Shown: positions 1 to 8,874, numbered from the stretch's first letter. The stretch is DNA of 64,000 bases from Pannonibacter indicus (GCF_001418225.1 NZ_LIPT01000001.1:372001-436000); one strand, 5' to 3'. Notes: a model not told the origin generated them from the letters alone. Program-made: numbers and translations.

Positions 1-101
1 AGAAGAGCCTCGACGGCCATCGTCCGGTCATCGGGACGTGGCGTGGCTTTGCGGCCGCTCTTCCCGGTCTTGCCTGCGGTGCCTTCTGCTTCCGGTGCCA
101 T
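1..101 (-). CDS. N-terminal fragment of an unidentified protein, possibly TetR- or COQ9-like
   Basis: Only the first 33 codons or so lie in the window. The ATG (99-101, minus strand) is preceded by a good AAGGAGG-type ribosome binding site, so this is a real start. The visible protein begins MAPEAEGTAGKTGKSGRK, a basic low-complexity lead, followed by PRPDDRTMAVEALL, which resembles the first helix of TetR-type HTH proteins. The body of the gene is outside the window, so the family call is a guess. It is transcribed leftward, downstream of proC and in the same direction. Confidence 0.35.
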   Translation of the reverse strand, partial: MAPEAEGTAGKTGKSGRKATPRPDDRTMAVEAL

Positions 102-203
102 GTCCGCCTCCTTCTTGGATGCCTTGGCAGGATGTATTCCCCTTATAGGTAGGCACATCCTGTGCGCATGGAAGAGGCAAAGGCAAGCAATGCGGCAGCA
201 CCG

Positions 204-1025
204 TCAGGAACCGGCGAGCTCCCGGGCGCGGCGGGCAGCAGCTTCGACAGCTGCATCCATCAGAGGCTGCATGCCGTTTTCAGCCATCAGCACGGCAAGA
301 GCCGCAGCCGTCGTGCCATTGGGCGAAGTGACGTTCTGCCGCAGGATTGCGGGCGAGTCGTCAGACTGATGCATCAGTTCCCCTGCCCCGCTCACCGTTG
401 CTTCGGCAAGCCGTGCAGCCAGATCCGCCGGAAGACCGGCGCGCCGCCCGGCTTCCGCCAGGCACTCGGCCAGCAGAAACACATAGGCAGGACCCGAACC
501 GGAGACGGCGGTGACAAGATCGATCTGCGCTTCCGAGGTCAGCCACTCGACGGCACCAATCGCCGACAGAAGCTGCCCGGCTGTCTCGCGCTGTTCTGCC
601 GTGACACGGGCGTTTGGGTAAAGCGCGGTAATGCCCCTTCCCACCATGGCAGGCGTGTTGGGCATGGCGCGGATGACGGCGATATCGCCGAATGCGGCTT
701 CGAAGGTGCGCACCGGCGTGCCGGCGGCAACCGACAGCACCAGCGTATCGTCAGCCACCGCAGGCTTCAGCCCCGGCAGCACATCGCCCATGATCTGCGG
801 CTTAACGGCCAGCAGCACCATACCCGCCTTGACGCCATCCGGCACCTTCGGCGCATGGGCAATGCCGTGGCTGTCCAACTGGGCCACAAGAGCGGCGGAC
901 GGCGCGGGGTCAACGACCAGAAGGCTGGCGGCATCAACGCCGCGGGCCATCCATCCGGCGATCATTGCGCCGCCCATCTTGCCCGCGCCGACAACGGCAA
1001 ACGGGCGTTCAGCTGAAAAACTCAT
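204..1025 (-). CDS. proC: Pyrroline-5-carboxylate reductase
   Basis: Last step of proline synthesis: NAD(P)H-dependent reduction of 1-pyrroline-5-carboxylate to proline in the cytoplasm. The 273-aa protein has the usual family length. The Rossmann motif VGAGKMGGAMI lies near residue 11, LLAVKPQ near 75 and RAMPNTPAMVG near 122. The C-terminal half carries AVSGSGPAYVF and the signature block ending RQNVTSPNGTT. The frame stays open upstream, but the ATG at 1025 overlaps the stop of the YbjN-like gene as ATGA (1022-1025), so I chose that start. Translational coupling with the upstream gene is likely. Confidence 0.95.
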   Translation of the reverse strand: MSFSAERPFAVVGAGKMGGAMIAGWMARGVDAASLLVVDPAPSAALVAQLDSHGIAHAPKVPDGVKAGMVLLAVKPQIMGDVLPGLKPAVADDTLVLSVAAGTPVRTFEAAFGDIAVIRAMPNTPAMVGRGITALYPNARVTAEQRETAGQLLSAIGAVEWLTSEAQIDLVTAVSGSGPAYVFLLAECLAEAGRRAGLPADLAARLAEATVSGAGELMHQSDDSPAILRQNVTSPNGTTAAALAVLMAENGMQPLMDAAVEAAARRARELAGS

Positions 1026-1522
1026 GCTTCTCCTGCGGTCTCGAACAGGGCGCACTCCAGCGCCTCCTGAGCTGTCTTGCCAGCCCAGACAACAAACTGG
1101 AAGGATTGATAATAGCGCTCGCAGGCTTCCAGCGCATTGGCCAGCAGCCCTTCGATCTGCGCACCGGAAGCTTCCGCACCGCCTGCCAGCAGCAGGGACT
1201 GGCGGAACATGATGACGTTTTCCTTGCTCCACAGGTCGAAGTGCCCCATCCACATCTGCTCGTTCACGAGCGAGAGGAGGCGCATCACCTCGGTCTTGCG
1301 CGGCTCGGTCACCTTCAGATCGAAGGCACAGGCCAGATGCAGGGACTCCAGCTCCTCCATCCAGGAGAAGGAGATATGATAGTCGCACCAGTATCCGCCG
1401 ATGGAAATGGTGATCTCGTCATCATCCGAACGCTCGAAAGCCCACTCATTGAGCGCAGCCACGTGTTCGATCAGATCGACGGGATTGTCGGGGCGTTCAA
1501 AGTCGATTTCGATGAGGCTCAT
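1022..1522 (-). CDS. YbjN domain-containing protein
   Basis: A 166-aa acidic cytoplasmic protein of the YbjN/DUF1790 type, which has a fold like type III secretion chaperones. Recognisable parts are the N-terminal MSLIEIDFERPDNPVDLIE, the central YWCDYHISFSWMEELE and MRLLSLVNEQMWMGHFDLW. No catalytic residues are visible. The molecular role is not established; E. coli YbjN affects stress and motility phenotypes. It precedes proC with a 4-nt overlap, an arrangement I recall as common in alphaproteobacteria. There is no signal peptide or membrane segment. Confidence 0.85.
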   Translation of the reverse strand: MSLIEIDFERPDNPVDLIEHVAALNEWAFERSDDDEITISIGGYWCDYHISFSWMEELESLHLACAFDLKVTEPRKTEVMRLLSLVNEQMWMGHFDLWSKENVIMFRQSLLLAGGAEASGAQIEGLLANALEACERYYQSFQFVVWAGKTAQEALECALFETAGEA

Positions 1523-1832
1523 GGCGATCCTCCCCGTTTACGGGAGCCGGATAAGGGGCGGATTTCCGCAAATCCAGCGTCTTCCCCTGAACAGAGGCCG
1601 CGCAAACCGCCGGTGGCGGCAGGGTGAAAACAGGACCCATTTCGGGACGCGTGCGAATCCCTGTTTGGAATCAGTATATAAACTTCCTTCGCAAATGCAG
1701 CAGGAAACCGCCCTGAGGTTTTGATCAAATCCTGTGGACGATTGTTTCCATGCACCGGTGCAGGCCGCTTCACGGCATTGTGACGGCGGAAACACCTCAC
1801 GCCGCCGCTGCATTGCAGCCATTCGGACTTGA
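1523..1832. other. Intergenic, no gene seen
   Basis: This 310-base stretch lies between the UbiK-type gene and the YbjN-like gene, both on the minus strand. The only notable feature is an AT-rich patch near 1670-1690 that reads TATACT on the minus strand, a possible -10 for the YbjN-proC unit, without a convincing -35. Open frames crossing it have no family resemblance. Confidence 0.5.
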
Positions 1833-2123
1833 TCAGCCCTCGGACTTGGCCTTGCGGGCAGGCTTTGCCTCGGCTTCAGCCAGCTTTGCTTCCAGCGCCG
1901 CGATCCGGGCTTCCAGAACCTCGATCTGGTCCAGCGCGCGCACCGCCATGTCACGGGCGACGTCGAAATCCTCGCGCTTCACCAGATCCATATCGGCCAG
2001 AAACCGTTCAGCCTGGGCACGGAAAGCGGTCTCCACCTCACGGCGGGCTCCCTGCGCCACACCGGCGGCGTCAGTCATGAGCTTGGCGAAATCGTCGAAA
2101 ATCCTGTTCGGGCCCTGGGTCAT
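1833..2123 (-). CDS. UbiK-type accessory factor (BMFP domain)
   Basis: A 96-aa protein of the BMFP/DUF526 family (YqiC, renamed UbiK), an accessory factor of ubiquinone synthesis in Enterobacteria. The sequence starts MTQGPNRIFDDFAKLMTDA, followed by GARREVETAFRAQAERFLADMD and a C-terminal coiled coil (VLEARIAALEAKLAEAEA) with a lysine-rich tail. The start at 2123 is preceded by AGGAG at suitable distance; the longer open frame upstream has no ribosome binding site. The gene is divergent from lgt. Confidence 0.85.
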   Translation of the reverse strand: MTQGPNRIFDDFAKLMTDAAGVAQGARREVETAFRAQAERFLADMDLVKREDFDVARDMAVRALDQIEVLEARIAALEAKLAEAEAKPARKAKSEG

Positions 2124-2327
2124 GACGCACTCCTGAAGATGGTGACGGCCCCCCCTTGCGCTTGCTCTCCGGACCAATCCGGCGAGGCACTGCGGGCCGT
2201 GTCACACAGGTATTGACCTTTTGCCCCAAGTTCAAGGCGGCAATGCAGCGCCTTGACGCACCGGGGGGAATGCGCAAGGTCTGGTGCCGCTGGCAAATCG
2301 CCCCGGATCAACAGCACTGGACCCTGC

Positions 2328-3149
2328 ATGCCCGTTCTCGCCCTGCCCTTCCCCGCCGTTGACCCGGTCATCTTCGAGGTTGGCCCCTTCGCGCTGCGCT
2401 GGTACGCGCTGTCCTACATTGTGGGCATCCTGCTGGCCTGGCGCTACATGCGCCTTGCGGTACAGAAGGACAGGCTGTGGCAGGCCATTCCCCGGCCCGG
2501 CCTTGTGGATATTGACGATTTCGTCACCTGGGGCACCGTCGGCATCATCGTGGGCGGGCGGCTGGGCTATGTGCTGGTCTATGACCCGCTGACCTATCTC
2601 GCCAATCCGGTGGAGATTTTCGCCGTCTGGAACGGCGGCATGTCCTTCCACGGCGGCTTTGCCGGAACCGTGCTGGCCATGGTGCTGTTCGCCCGTGCCC
2701 GCGGCATCCCGCTGCTGACACTGTTTGACCTTGCCGGGATTGCCGCACCCATCGGGCTTTTCTTCGGGCGCCTCGCCAACTTCATCAATGACGAATTGTG
2801 GGGCCGCCCCACGGATGTGCCCTGGGCGGTGGAGTTCCCCTCCGGCGGCTACATCCCGCGCCATCCGAGCCAGCTCTATGAGGCAGCGCTGGAAGGCGTG
2901 CTGCTGTTCCTCGTCCTGCGCCTCATGTCGCACCGCCTTGGCCTGCTGCAGAAGCCGGGCTTCCTGGCTGGTGCCTTTGCCGCCGGTTATGGCATCACCC
3001 GCTCCATCGCCGAAGAGTTCCGCATGCCCGACGCGCAGATCGGCTTCCTGCCCGGCGGCTTCACCATGGGCATGCTGCTGTCCGGCCCGATGATCCTCGC
3101 CGGCATCGCGCTGATGGTCTGGAGCTGGCGCAGAGCGAAGCCCGCATGA
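2328..3149 (+). CDS. lgt: Prolipoprotein diacylglyceryl transferase
   Basis: Inner-membrane enzyme that transfers diacylglycerol from phosphatidylglycerol to the lipobox cysteine of prolipoproteins. The 273-aa protein shows the Lgt hallmarks: NGGMSFHGGFAG around residue 96, which holds the essential His, and GRLANFINDELWG around residue 140, plus several hydrophobic helices and a basic C-terminus. The Met at 2328 (MPVLALPFPAVDPV) fits the family start better than the longer open frame. Its stop overlaps the next gene as ATGA (3146-3149), opening a four-gene operon. Confidence 0.95.
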   Translation: MPVLALPFPAVDPVIFEVGPFALRWYALSYIVGILLAWRYMRLAVQKDRLWQAIPRPGLVDIDDFVTWGTVGIIVGGRLGYVLVYDPLTYLANPVEIFAVWNGGMSFHGGFAGTVLAMVLFARARGIPLLTLFDLAGIAAPIGLFFGRLANFINDELWGRPTDVPWAVEFPSGGYIPRHPSQLYEAALEGVLLFLVLRLMSHRLGLLQKPGFLAGAFAAGYGITRSIAEEFRMPDAQIGFLPGGFTMGMLLSGPMILAGIALMVWSWRRAKPA

Positions 3150-4294
3150 GGAGAGACGCCCTGCCCGCTTCGCCGCTGAAAGAAAAGCTCATCCGCCAGA
3201 TCGCGGCGGAAGGCCCGATGACGGTGGCCGCCTATATGGCCGCCTGCCTCGCCGATCCGCAGCACGGCTATTACACCACGGCCGAAGAACCGTTTGGCGC
3301 GAGGGGCGACTTCATCACCGCGCCGGAAGTAAGCCAGATGTTCGGCGAGCTCATCGGCGCCTTCGTGATCTCCACCTGGGAGGCAATGGGCGCGCCGCAG
3401 ACCTTGCGGCTGGTGGAGACCGGCCCCGGGCGCGGCACGCTGATGGCGGATCTGTTGCGCATGGCAAGCCTGCGCCCGGCCTTCCTGCGCGCTGCCAGCC
3501 TTCATCTCGTTGAGATCAGCCCCCGGCTGAAGGCCCGGCAAGCCGAAGCCCTTGCCAATGCGCCGCTTGCGCCGCACTGGCATGACAGCCTGCACGAGGT
3601 GCCCGAAGGGCCGGTGATCCTGATTGCCAACGAATTCTTCGATGCGCTGCCCATCCATCAATATGTGAGAACGCCGGAAGGCTGGCGCGAGCGGATGGTG
3701 GGGCTGAATGAGGCAGGAGACCTCGCCTTCGGCACGGGTCCCGGCCGCCTGCCGCTGGCCGCCATTCCTCAAACCGCTGCAAACGCCCCGCTTGGCGCCA
3801 TTCTCGAAACTTCGCCGCTCTCCGCCGCCGTTGCGCAGGACGCTGCCGCCAGAATCACGGCGCATGGCGGGGCAGCGCTGTTCATCGACTACGGCTACCT
3901 GCGCTCTGCGCCCGGCGACACGCTGCAGGCGCTGCGCCGCCACGCCTATCAGGACGCGCTGGCCGAACCCGGCCTTGCCGATCTGACGGCGCATGTGGAT
4001 TTCGAGGTTCTGGCCGCTGCCGCCCGGCGCGGCGGAGCAACCGTAGCCTCACCGCTGACACAGGGCGAATTCCTGCTGCGCATGGGGCTGCTTGAGCGGG
4101 CCGGGCAACTGGGCGCTTGCAAGGACGCCGCCACGCAGGAACGCATCCGCAGCGAGGTGGAGCGGCTGGCGGCGCCTCAGGAAATGGGCGAACTTTTCAA
4201 GGTGCTGTGCATTGCGCAACCGGGCCTTGTTCCGGCCCCGTTTGACAGTGAGGCTCTTCCGCCGCACGCTGACGCAAATTCCGGAGAGGCTTGA
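3146..4294 (+). CDS. Class I SAM-dependent methyltransferase, MidA/NDUFAF7 family
   Basis: A 382-aa protein of the MidA/NDUFAF7 family; the mitochondrial member methylates an arginine of complex I subunit NDUFS2. Visible landmarks are GPMTVAAYMAACLADPQHGYY near residue 24, DFITAPEVSQMFGELIGAF, the SAM-binding motif LVETGPGRGTLMADLLR near residue 91, and ANEFFDALPIHQY. The bacterial substrate is not established. It starts inside the lgt stop and ends in another ATGA overlap with pgeF, so the three genes are probably translationally coupled. Confidence 0.9.
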   Translation: MRRDALPASPLKEKLIRQIAAEGPMTVAAYMAACLADPQHGYYTTAEEPFGARGDFITAPEVSQMFGELIGAFVISTWEAMGAPQTLRLVETGPGRGTLMADLLRMASLRPAFLRAASLHLVEISPRLKARQAEALANAPLAPHWHDSLHEVPEGPVILIANEFFDALPIHQYVRTPEGWRERMVGLNEAGDLAFGTGPGRLPLAAIPQTAANAPLGAILETSPLSAAVAQDAAARITAHGGAALFIDYGYLRSAPGDTLQALRRHAYQDALAEPGLADLTAHVDFEVLAAAARRGGATVASPLTQGEFLLRMGLLERAGQLGACKDAATQERIRSEVERLAAPQEMGELFKVLCIAQPGLVPAPFDSEALPPHADANSGEA

Positions 4295-5064
4295 TGATTA
4301 CCGCAGACCTTCTGACCCTGCCCGGCGTCATCCGCCACGGCTTCTTCACCCGGCAGGGCGGCGTTTCCACCGGCATCTACAGCAGCCTCAACATTGGCCT
4401 CGGGTCCGATGATGACCGGTCGCATGTGCTGGAAAACCGCGCCCGCGTTGCCGCCATGCTGGACGTGGCACCGGAGCAGCTCGTCTCGCCCTATCAGGTG
4501 CATTCGCCCGATGTGATCACCGTCACCCGCCCCTTTACCGAAGGCGAGAACCGTACGGCAGACGCGCTGGTCACCGCCACCCCTGGCCTTGCCATCGGCG
4601 TGTCCACCGCCGACTGCGGCCCCGTGCTGTTTGCCGATCCTAAGGCCCGCGTCATCGGCGCGGCTCATGCGGGCTGGCGCGGCGCTCTGACCGGCGTTCT
4701 CGACAACACACTCGACGCCATGGAGAAGCTCGGCGCAAGGCGGGAGAACATCACCGCCGTGCTTGGTCCCTGCATTTCGGCCGCCGCCTATGAAGTGGGG
4801 CCGGAGTTCCGCGAGCGTTTCGAGGCGGAAGCGCCCGGCTGCGGCCGCTTCTTCGGCACTTCGGGGCGCGAAAACCACTTCATGTTCGATCTGCAGGCCT
4901 TCATCATCGCCCGTCTGCAGGCAGCAGGCGCGGGCCGGGCCGAAAGCCTTGGTCTGTGCACCTATACCGACGAGGCCCGCTTCTTCTCCTACCGGCGCAC
5001 CACGCACCGCAAGGAGCCGGACTATGGCCGCCAGATTTCCGCACTCGTGCTGACAGGAGACTGA
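4291..5064 (+). CDS. pgeF: Peptidoglycan editing factor PgeF (YfiH/laccase domain)
   Basis: A 257-aa cytoplasmic protein of the YfiH/DUF152 family, formerly called polyphenol oxidase. E. coli PgeF hydrolyses UDP-MurNAc carrying wrongly added L-Ser. Zinc-site motifs are present: HGFFTRQGGVSTG at the N-terminus, STADCGPVLF near residue 105, GAAHAGWRGA near 123 and LGPCISAAAYEVG near 155. The ATG overlaps the methyltransferase stop; a second Met directly follows, so the exact start could be one codon later. It is followed after four bases by the M24-like gene. Confidence 0.9.
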   Translation: MMITADLLTLPGVIRHGFFTRQGGVSTGIYSSLNIGLGSDDDRSHVLENRARVAAMLDVAPEQLVSPYQVHSPDVITVTRPFTEGENRTADALVTATPGLAIGVSTADCGPVLFADPKARVIGAAHAGWRGALTGVLDNTLDAMEKLGARRENITAVLGPCISAAAYEVGPEFRERFEAEAPGCGRFFGTSGRENHFMFDLQAFIIARLQAAGAGRAESLGLCTYTDEARFFSYRRTTHRKEPDYGRQISALVLTGD

Positions 5065-5068
5065 CCCG

Positions 5069-6226
5069 ATGGCGCTGCATTTCACCGACGCGGAATTCGA
5101 GAGCCGGTTCGAGCGGCTGAGGATCCGGATGGAAGACGAAAAGCTGGATGCCATGCTGCTGTTCGCACAGGAAAGCTCCTACTGGCTTACGGGTTATGAC
5201 ACCTTCGGCTTCTGCTTCTTCCAGTGCCTGGCCGTTACCGCCGACGGGCGCAAGGTTCTGCTGACACGCTCGGCCGACGAGCGGCAGGCCAGGCACACCT
5301 CCAACATCTCCGATATCCGCATCTGGGTGGACCGGGGCGGCGCCAGCCCGGTGGGGCAGCTGAAGGACATGCTCTTCGACATGGACCTGCTCGGAGCCCG
5401 GCTCGGCATCGAATATGACACCCATGGGCTGACCGCAAAGCTGGGCCGGGAGCTGGACGAAGCCCTGCGCAGCTTTGCCGAACTGTCGGATGCCTCGCAC
5501 ATCATCCCGCGCCTCAGGGCGATCAAGAGCGCTGAAGAACTGGTCTATGTGCGGCAGGCAGCAAAACTCGCAGATGCCGCCTACCTGGCCGGCCTCGACG
5601 AAATCCGCCCCGGCGCGGATGAAGGACGCATTCTTGCAGCGATGCATACGGCCCTCTTCGAGGGCGGCGGCGACTATCCGGGCAATGAATTCATCATCGG
5701 TTCGGGCCGAGATGCCCTGCTGTGCCGCTACAAATCCGGCCGCCGGGAATTATCGCCGCAAGACCAGATCACGCTGGAACTGGCAGGCACCTACCGCCAC
5801 TATCACGTGGCTCTGATGCGCACGGTGGCGGTCGGCGCCGCCACGCCCCGCCACATGGTCATGCACGAAGCCTGCTGCGAGGCGCTCGCCGCCGTTGAGA
5901 GCAAGCTTCAGACCGGCTGCACCTTCGGCGAGATCTTCGACGCTCATGCCGGTGCCATGGATGCCCGCAACATGCTGCCCCACCGGCTCAATGCCTGCGG
6001 CTATTCGCTCGGAGCCCGCTTCACGCCCAGCTGGATGGACTGGCCCATGGCCTACAGCGGCAATGATGCAGCCGTTGAACCGAACATGGTCATCTTCATG
6101 CACATGATTCTGGCCGATTCGGGCACGGAAACGGCCATGTCGCTGGGCCGGACCTATCTGACTGGCGTGGATGGACCTGTTTCTCTTTCGGAACTGCCTC
6201 TCGACCTTCCGGTCAAGGCAAGCTAA
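5069..6226 (+). CDS. M24 (pita-bread) family protein lacking all metal ligands, creatinase/ectoine-hydrolase-like
   Basis: A 385-aa protein with the two-domain layout of aminopeptidase P/creatinase: a creatinase N-domain (1-140, FAQESSYWLTGYDTFGF) and a pita-bread domain. The five usual metal ligands (Asp, Asp, His, Glu, Glu) appear replaced: LELAGTYRHYHVALMRT has Leu238 and Ala248 at the Asp positions, CGYSLG has Tyr312 at the His position, and MVIFMHMIL and AMSLGRT lack the Glu residues. That pattern fits metal-independent members such as creatinase or ectoine hydrolase, which use His and Glu. The MDWPM motif near residue 325 also recalls that branch. Substrate unknown. Last gene of the lgt operon. 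Confidence 0.85.
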   Translation: MALHFTDAEFESRFERLRIRMEDEKLDAMLLFAQESSYWLTGYDTFGFCFFQCLAVTADGRKVLLTRSADERQARHTSNISDIRIWVDRGGASPVGQLKDMLFDMDLLGARLGIEYDTHGLTAKLGRELDEALRSFAELSDASHIIPRLRAIKSAEELVYVRQAAKLADAAYLAGLDEIRPGADEGRILAAMHTALFEGGGDYPGNEFIIGSGRDALLCRYKSGRRELSPQDQITLELAGTYRHYHVALMRTVAVGAATPRHMVMHEACCEALAAVESKLQTGCTFGEIFDAHAGAMDARNMLPHRLNACGYSLGARFTPSWMDWPMAYSGNDAAVEPNMVIFMHMILADSGTETAMSLGRTYLTGVDGPVSLSELPLDLPVKAS

Positions 6227-6300
6227 ACCTGTCCACACACAGGATTTCCGGCGCTCAGGCGACTGCGGCCGCCGCCACCAGAAACGGTATTCGGGAACAG

Positions 6301-6819
6301 ATGACGACACTCATGTCCTCCACGGCCAAGAGGCTTTGCGCCGCGACCCTTCTTCTCGCCGTTGCGGCCTGCAACCAGACAGCGCCCACACCAAGGACTG
6401 TCGCCCCGTCCGTGCCGGCAAACCAGGCCCTCACACCGGCCCCGAAGGTTCCCGCAAGCCAGGCCACCTTTGCGTTTGAGCCTTTTACCGGCGCTCCGGG
6501 CAATACGGCGGACGAACTGGCGCAGGAGATCGGCGCCCGGGCGGGCGCCGAGCAGCTGAAACTGGTGCGCCGCATCGACGCCAGGCCGACCTACCGCGTC
6601 AAAGGATATCTGACGGCCACCGGAACGGCGGCTGGCGGCTCGGTCTTTTTCGTTTTCGACGTCTTTGATGCCAATGGCGTGCGCCTGACGCGCATCTCCG
6701 GCACCGAGGCCACCTCCGGCGTGAGCGGTGATCCTTGGGCCGCTGTGGATGTGTCCACCCTGAGGCGAATCGCGGCCCGTACGGTGCTTGAGCTGAAGGC
6801 ATGGGTAAACACGCATTGA
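6301..6819 (+). CDS. Putative lipoprotein
   Basis: A 172-aa protein with a lipoprotein signal peptide: basic start, hydrophobic stretch and lipobox LAVAAC with the Cys near residue 24. It is followed by a Pro/Ala/Thr-rich linker (25-55) and a folded domain with TYRVKGYLTA, SVFFVFDVFDANGVRL and a C-terminal helix. The shape resembles small outer-membrane-associated lipoproteins of Hyphomicrobiales; I do not recognise a named family. A second Met at 6313 is an alternative start. Lgt, which would modify it, is encoded about 3 kb upstream. Confidence 0.75.
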   Translation: MTTLMSSTAKRLCAATLLLAVAACNQTAPTPRTVAPSVPANQALTPAPKVPASQATFAFEPFTGAPGNTADELAQEIGARAGAEQLKLVRRIDARPTYRVKGYLTATGTAAGGSVFFVFDVFDANGVRLTRISGTEATSGVSGDPWAAVDVSTLRRIAARTVLELKAWVNTH

Positions 6820-6835
6820 GCCTTTGAAGCATCAA

Positions 6836-7068
6836 TTGCACGTCTAAGTATTCACCTTAGGTGCAACGCAGCAGAAAAAAGCAGCCGGATGGCCTTTTGT
6901 GGTGTTGTCGGAAGGCAGCGGGGTTGTTACAACGCCGCCGCCTGAGACAAGCAAAACTCAGGGTGCTGCGCACCGCTTTGGTGCGTGACATGGACGCGTA
7001 ACTGAAGACGTGAGGCAGGGGCCTTCCGGGTCCGGCGTTGCCGCGTCGCACAAAAGGACCAGTCGCCC
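6836..7068 (+). promoter_or_regulatory. Structured leader region of prs
   Basis: Between the lipoprotein gene and prs there are several inverted repeats. A nested one at 6836-6866 has outer arms TTGCAC/GTGCAA and inner arms CTAAG/CTTAG; further down are CTGAG/CTCAG arms (about 6941-6961) and GCGCACC/GGTGCGT (about 6968-6987). No clear T-run terminator follows the first one. This could be a terminator plus promoter, or a structured 5' leader; the sequence alone does not decide. Confidence 0.3.
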
Positions 7069-8001
7069 ATGAAAATTGTCGCGGGCAACTCCAATCGCGC
7101 GCTTGCCGAAGAAATTTCCAAATATCTGGATGTTCCTCTGGCTGCCTGCCAGGTGCGGCGTTTCGCTGACCAGGAGATTTTCGTCGAGCTTCAGGAAAAC
7201 GTCCGCGGTGAGGATGTTTTCGTGGTTCAGTCCACAAGCTACCCCGCCAATGACCACCTGATGGAACTGCTGATCATCATTGATGCGCTGCGCCGCTCCT
7301 CGGCCCGCCGCATCACTGCAGTGATCCCCTACTTCGGCTATGCCCGTCAGGACCGCCGCGCCTCGGGCCGCACGCCGATCTCCGCCAAGCTGGTGGCCAA
7401 TCTGATCACCGAAGCCGGCGCCGACCGCATCCTGACCCTTGACCTGCACGCAGGCCAGATCCAGGGCTTCTTCGATATCCCCACCGACAACCTGTTTGCC
7501 GCGCCGGTCATGACCCGCGACATCAAGGAGCGTTACGCCACGGACAACGTGATGGTCGTGTCTCCGGACGTCGGCGGCGTGGTGCGCGCCCGTGCACTGG
7601 CCAAGCGAATCGATGCGCCGCTTGCCATCGTCGACAAGCGCCGCGACCGTCCGGGCGAATCGGAGGTCATGAACATCATCGGCACCGTCGATGGCATGGA
7701 CTGCATCCTCGTGGATGACATCGTCGACAGCGGCGGCACCCTGTGCAATGCGGCAGAAGCGCTGCTGAACAAGGGCGCCAAGTCAGTTACGGCCTACATC
7801 ACCCACGGAGTTCTGTCCGGCGGCGCCGTTGCCCGCGTCTCTGCCTCCAAGCTCAAGGAACTGGTGATCACCAACTCCATCGAGCCGACCGCCGCCATCA
7901 AGGCCGCCGCCAACATCCGCGCCATCTCCATCGCCCCGCTGATGGGCGAAGCCATCAACCGCACGGCGCTGGAAGAATCGGTTTCGAGCCTGTTCAACTG
8001 A
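7069..8001 (+). CDS. prs: Ribose-phosphate pyrophosphokinase
   Basis: Makes PRPP from ribose 5-phosphate and ATP, feeding purine, pyrimidine, His, Trp and NAD synthesis. At 310 aa it has the family length. Motifs: [16 protein letters not shown] near residue 34, [20 protein letters not shown] near 98, [19 protein letters not shown] near 125 and the PRPP loop [11 protein letters not shown] near 215. It is a single gene with its own leader, ended by a rho-independent terminator at 8033. The apt gene in this window consumes its product. Confidence 0.97.
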   Translation: MKIVAGNSNRALAEEISKYLDVPLAACQVRRFADQEIFVELQENVRGEDVFVVQSTSYPANDHLMELLIIIDALRRSSARRITAVIPYFGYARQDRRASGRTPISAKLVANLITEAGADRILTLDLHAGQIQGFFDIPTDNLFAAPVMTRDIKERYATDNVMVVSPDVGGVVRARALAKRIDAPLAIVDKRRDRPGESEVMNIIGTVDGMDCILVDDIVDSGGTLCNAAEALLNKGAKSVTAYITHGVLSGGAVARVSASKLKELVITNSIEPTAAIKAAANIRAISIAPLMGEAINRTALEESVSSLFN

Positions 8002-8032
8002 ACAGGGCAGAAATCTCATAGGCACATGAGAA

Positions 8033-8058
8033 GGCATCCGGTGACGGGTGCCTTTTTT
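8033..8058 (+). terminator. Rho-independent terminator of prs
   Basis: GGCATCCG (8033-8040), loop GTGA and CGGGTGCC (8045-8052) form an 8-bp stem with one G-U pair, followed by six T (8053-8058). It sits 32 bases after the prs stop. Confidence 0.8.
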
Positions 8059-8125
8059 GTCTGGACAAATGCCGCAATCCGGAGAACCGTCGGGCCCTCG
8101 ACGGGCCACACGGGACGAACGGCAC

Positions 8126-8818
8126 ATGACCCAGCATCTGGAAGCAACCATCCTTGGCGTCTTCACGGGCAAAGCCAGGGACCGCTGGGAGGGCAAGGCC
8201 CCGAGTGCCATAGGCAAGCAGGCGGCGCAGGACAGGCTCTGGCTGTCGAAGACAGGGCTTTGCGGCGATGAGCAGGCAGACACGGCCGTTCATGGCGGGC
8301 TGGAAAAGGCACTGCACCACTATGCTGCCGATCACATGCCCCATTGGGCTGCCGCATGGCCGGAGCAGGCAGAATTCTTCAAGCCCGGCTGCTTTGGCGA
8401 AAACATCTCCAGCCACGGCCTGACCGAAGAGAGCCTGTGCCTTGGCGACATCCTGAAGATGGACGGCGCGACGGTGCAGATCTGTCAGGGCCGCCAGCCC
8501 TGCTGGAAGCTGAACATGCACACCGGTCTGCCGGGCATGGCCCCTGCCTTTCAGAAAACCGGTTTCACCGGCTGGTACTACCGGGTTCTGGAAGAAGGCA
8601 GCGTGGCGGCAGGCGGCACGATCCGCCTCATCGAGCGGCAGCATCCGGACTGGCCGCTGAGCCGCGTGATCGCTGCGCGCTTCAATCCGCGCCTTGATGC
8701 GGCAGAGGCCGCAGAGCTGGCGGCCATGGAGGTTCTCGCCGAAGGCTGGCGCAACGCCTTTGCCCGCAAGGTTGATCCGGCCTTCGTGGAAAACACAGAC
8801 CGGCGCCTGAAAGGCTGA
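8126..8818 (+). CDS. MOSC domain protein, YiiM-like
   Basis: A 230-aa MOSC-domain protein of the YiiM type. MOSC domains act in molybdenum cofactor-linked sulfur or N-hydroxyl reduction chemistry; E. coli YiiM detoxifies 6-hydroxylaminopurine. Seen here: GDEQADTAVHGGLEKALHHY near residue 46, the PGCFGENI loop and the cysteine block VQICQGRQPCWKLN near residue 115, followed by a C-terminal helical part. The start at 8126 is chosen because the longer open frame would run back into the prs terminator. No partner gene is adjacent. Confidence 0.85.
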   Translation: MTQHLEATILGVFTGKARDRWEGKAPSAIGKQAAQDRLWLSKTGLCGDEQADTAVHGGLEKALHHYAADHMPHWAAAWPEQAEFFKPGCFGENISSHGLTEESLCLGDILKMDGATVQICQGRQPCWKLNMHTGLPGMAPAFQKTGFTGWYYRVLEEGSVAAGGTIRLIERQHPDWPLSRVIAARFNPRLDAAEAAELAAMEVLAEGWRNAFARKVDPAFVENTDRRLKG

Positions 8819-8845
8819 AAACGCCAGCAATCCGGGGCGCATTGC

Positions 8846-8874
8846 TTGCGCTTTCCCGGCCTTTCGGCTATAGA
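8846..8874 (+). promoter_or_regulatory. Probable sigma-70 promoter of rplY
   Basis: TTGCGC (8846-8851), a 17-base spacer and TATAGA (8869-8874) form a good housekeeping promoter about 100 bases before the rplY start. The leader that follows can fold: CCCCT/AGGGG near 8891-8911 and a CCCTCTGACC/GGTCAGGG stem near 8922-8943. Confidence 0.55.

Noticed and set aside
1725-1740. TTTTGATCAAA as an FNR site
   Set aside because: The half-sites lack the four-base spacer, so it does not match TTGAT-N4-ATCAA.
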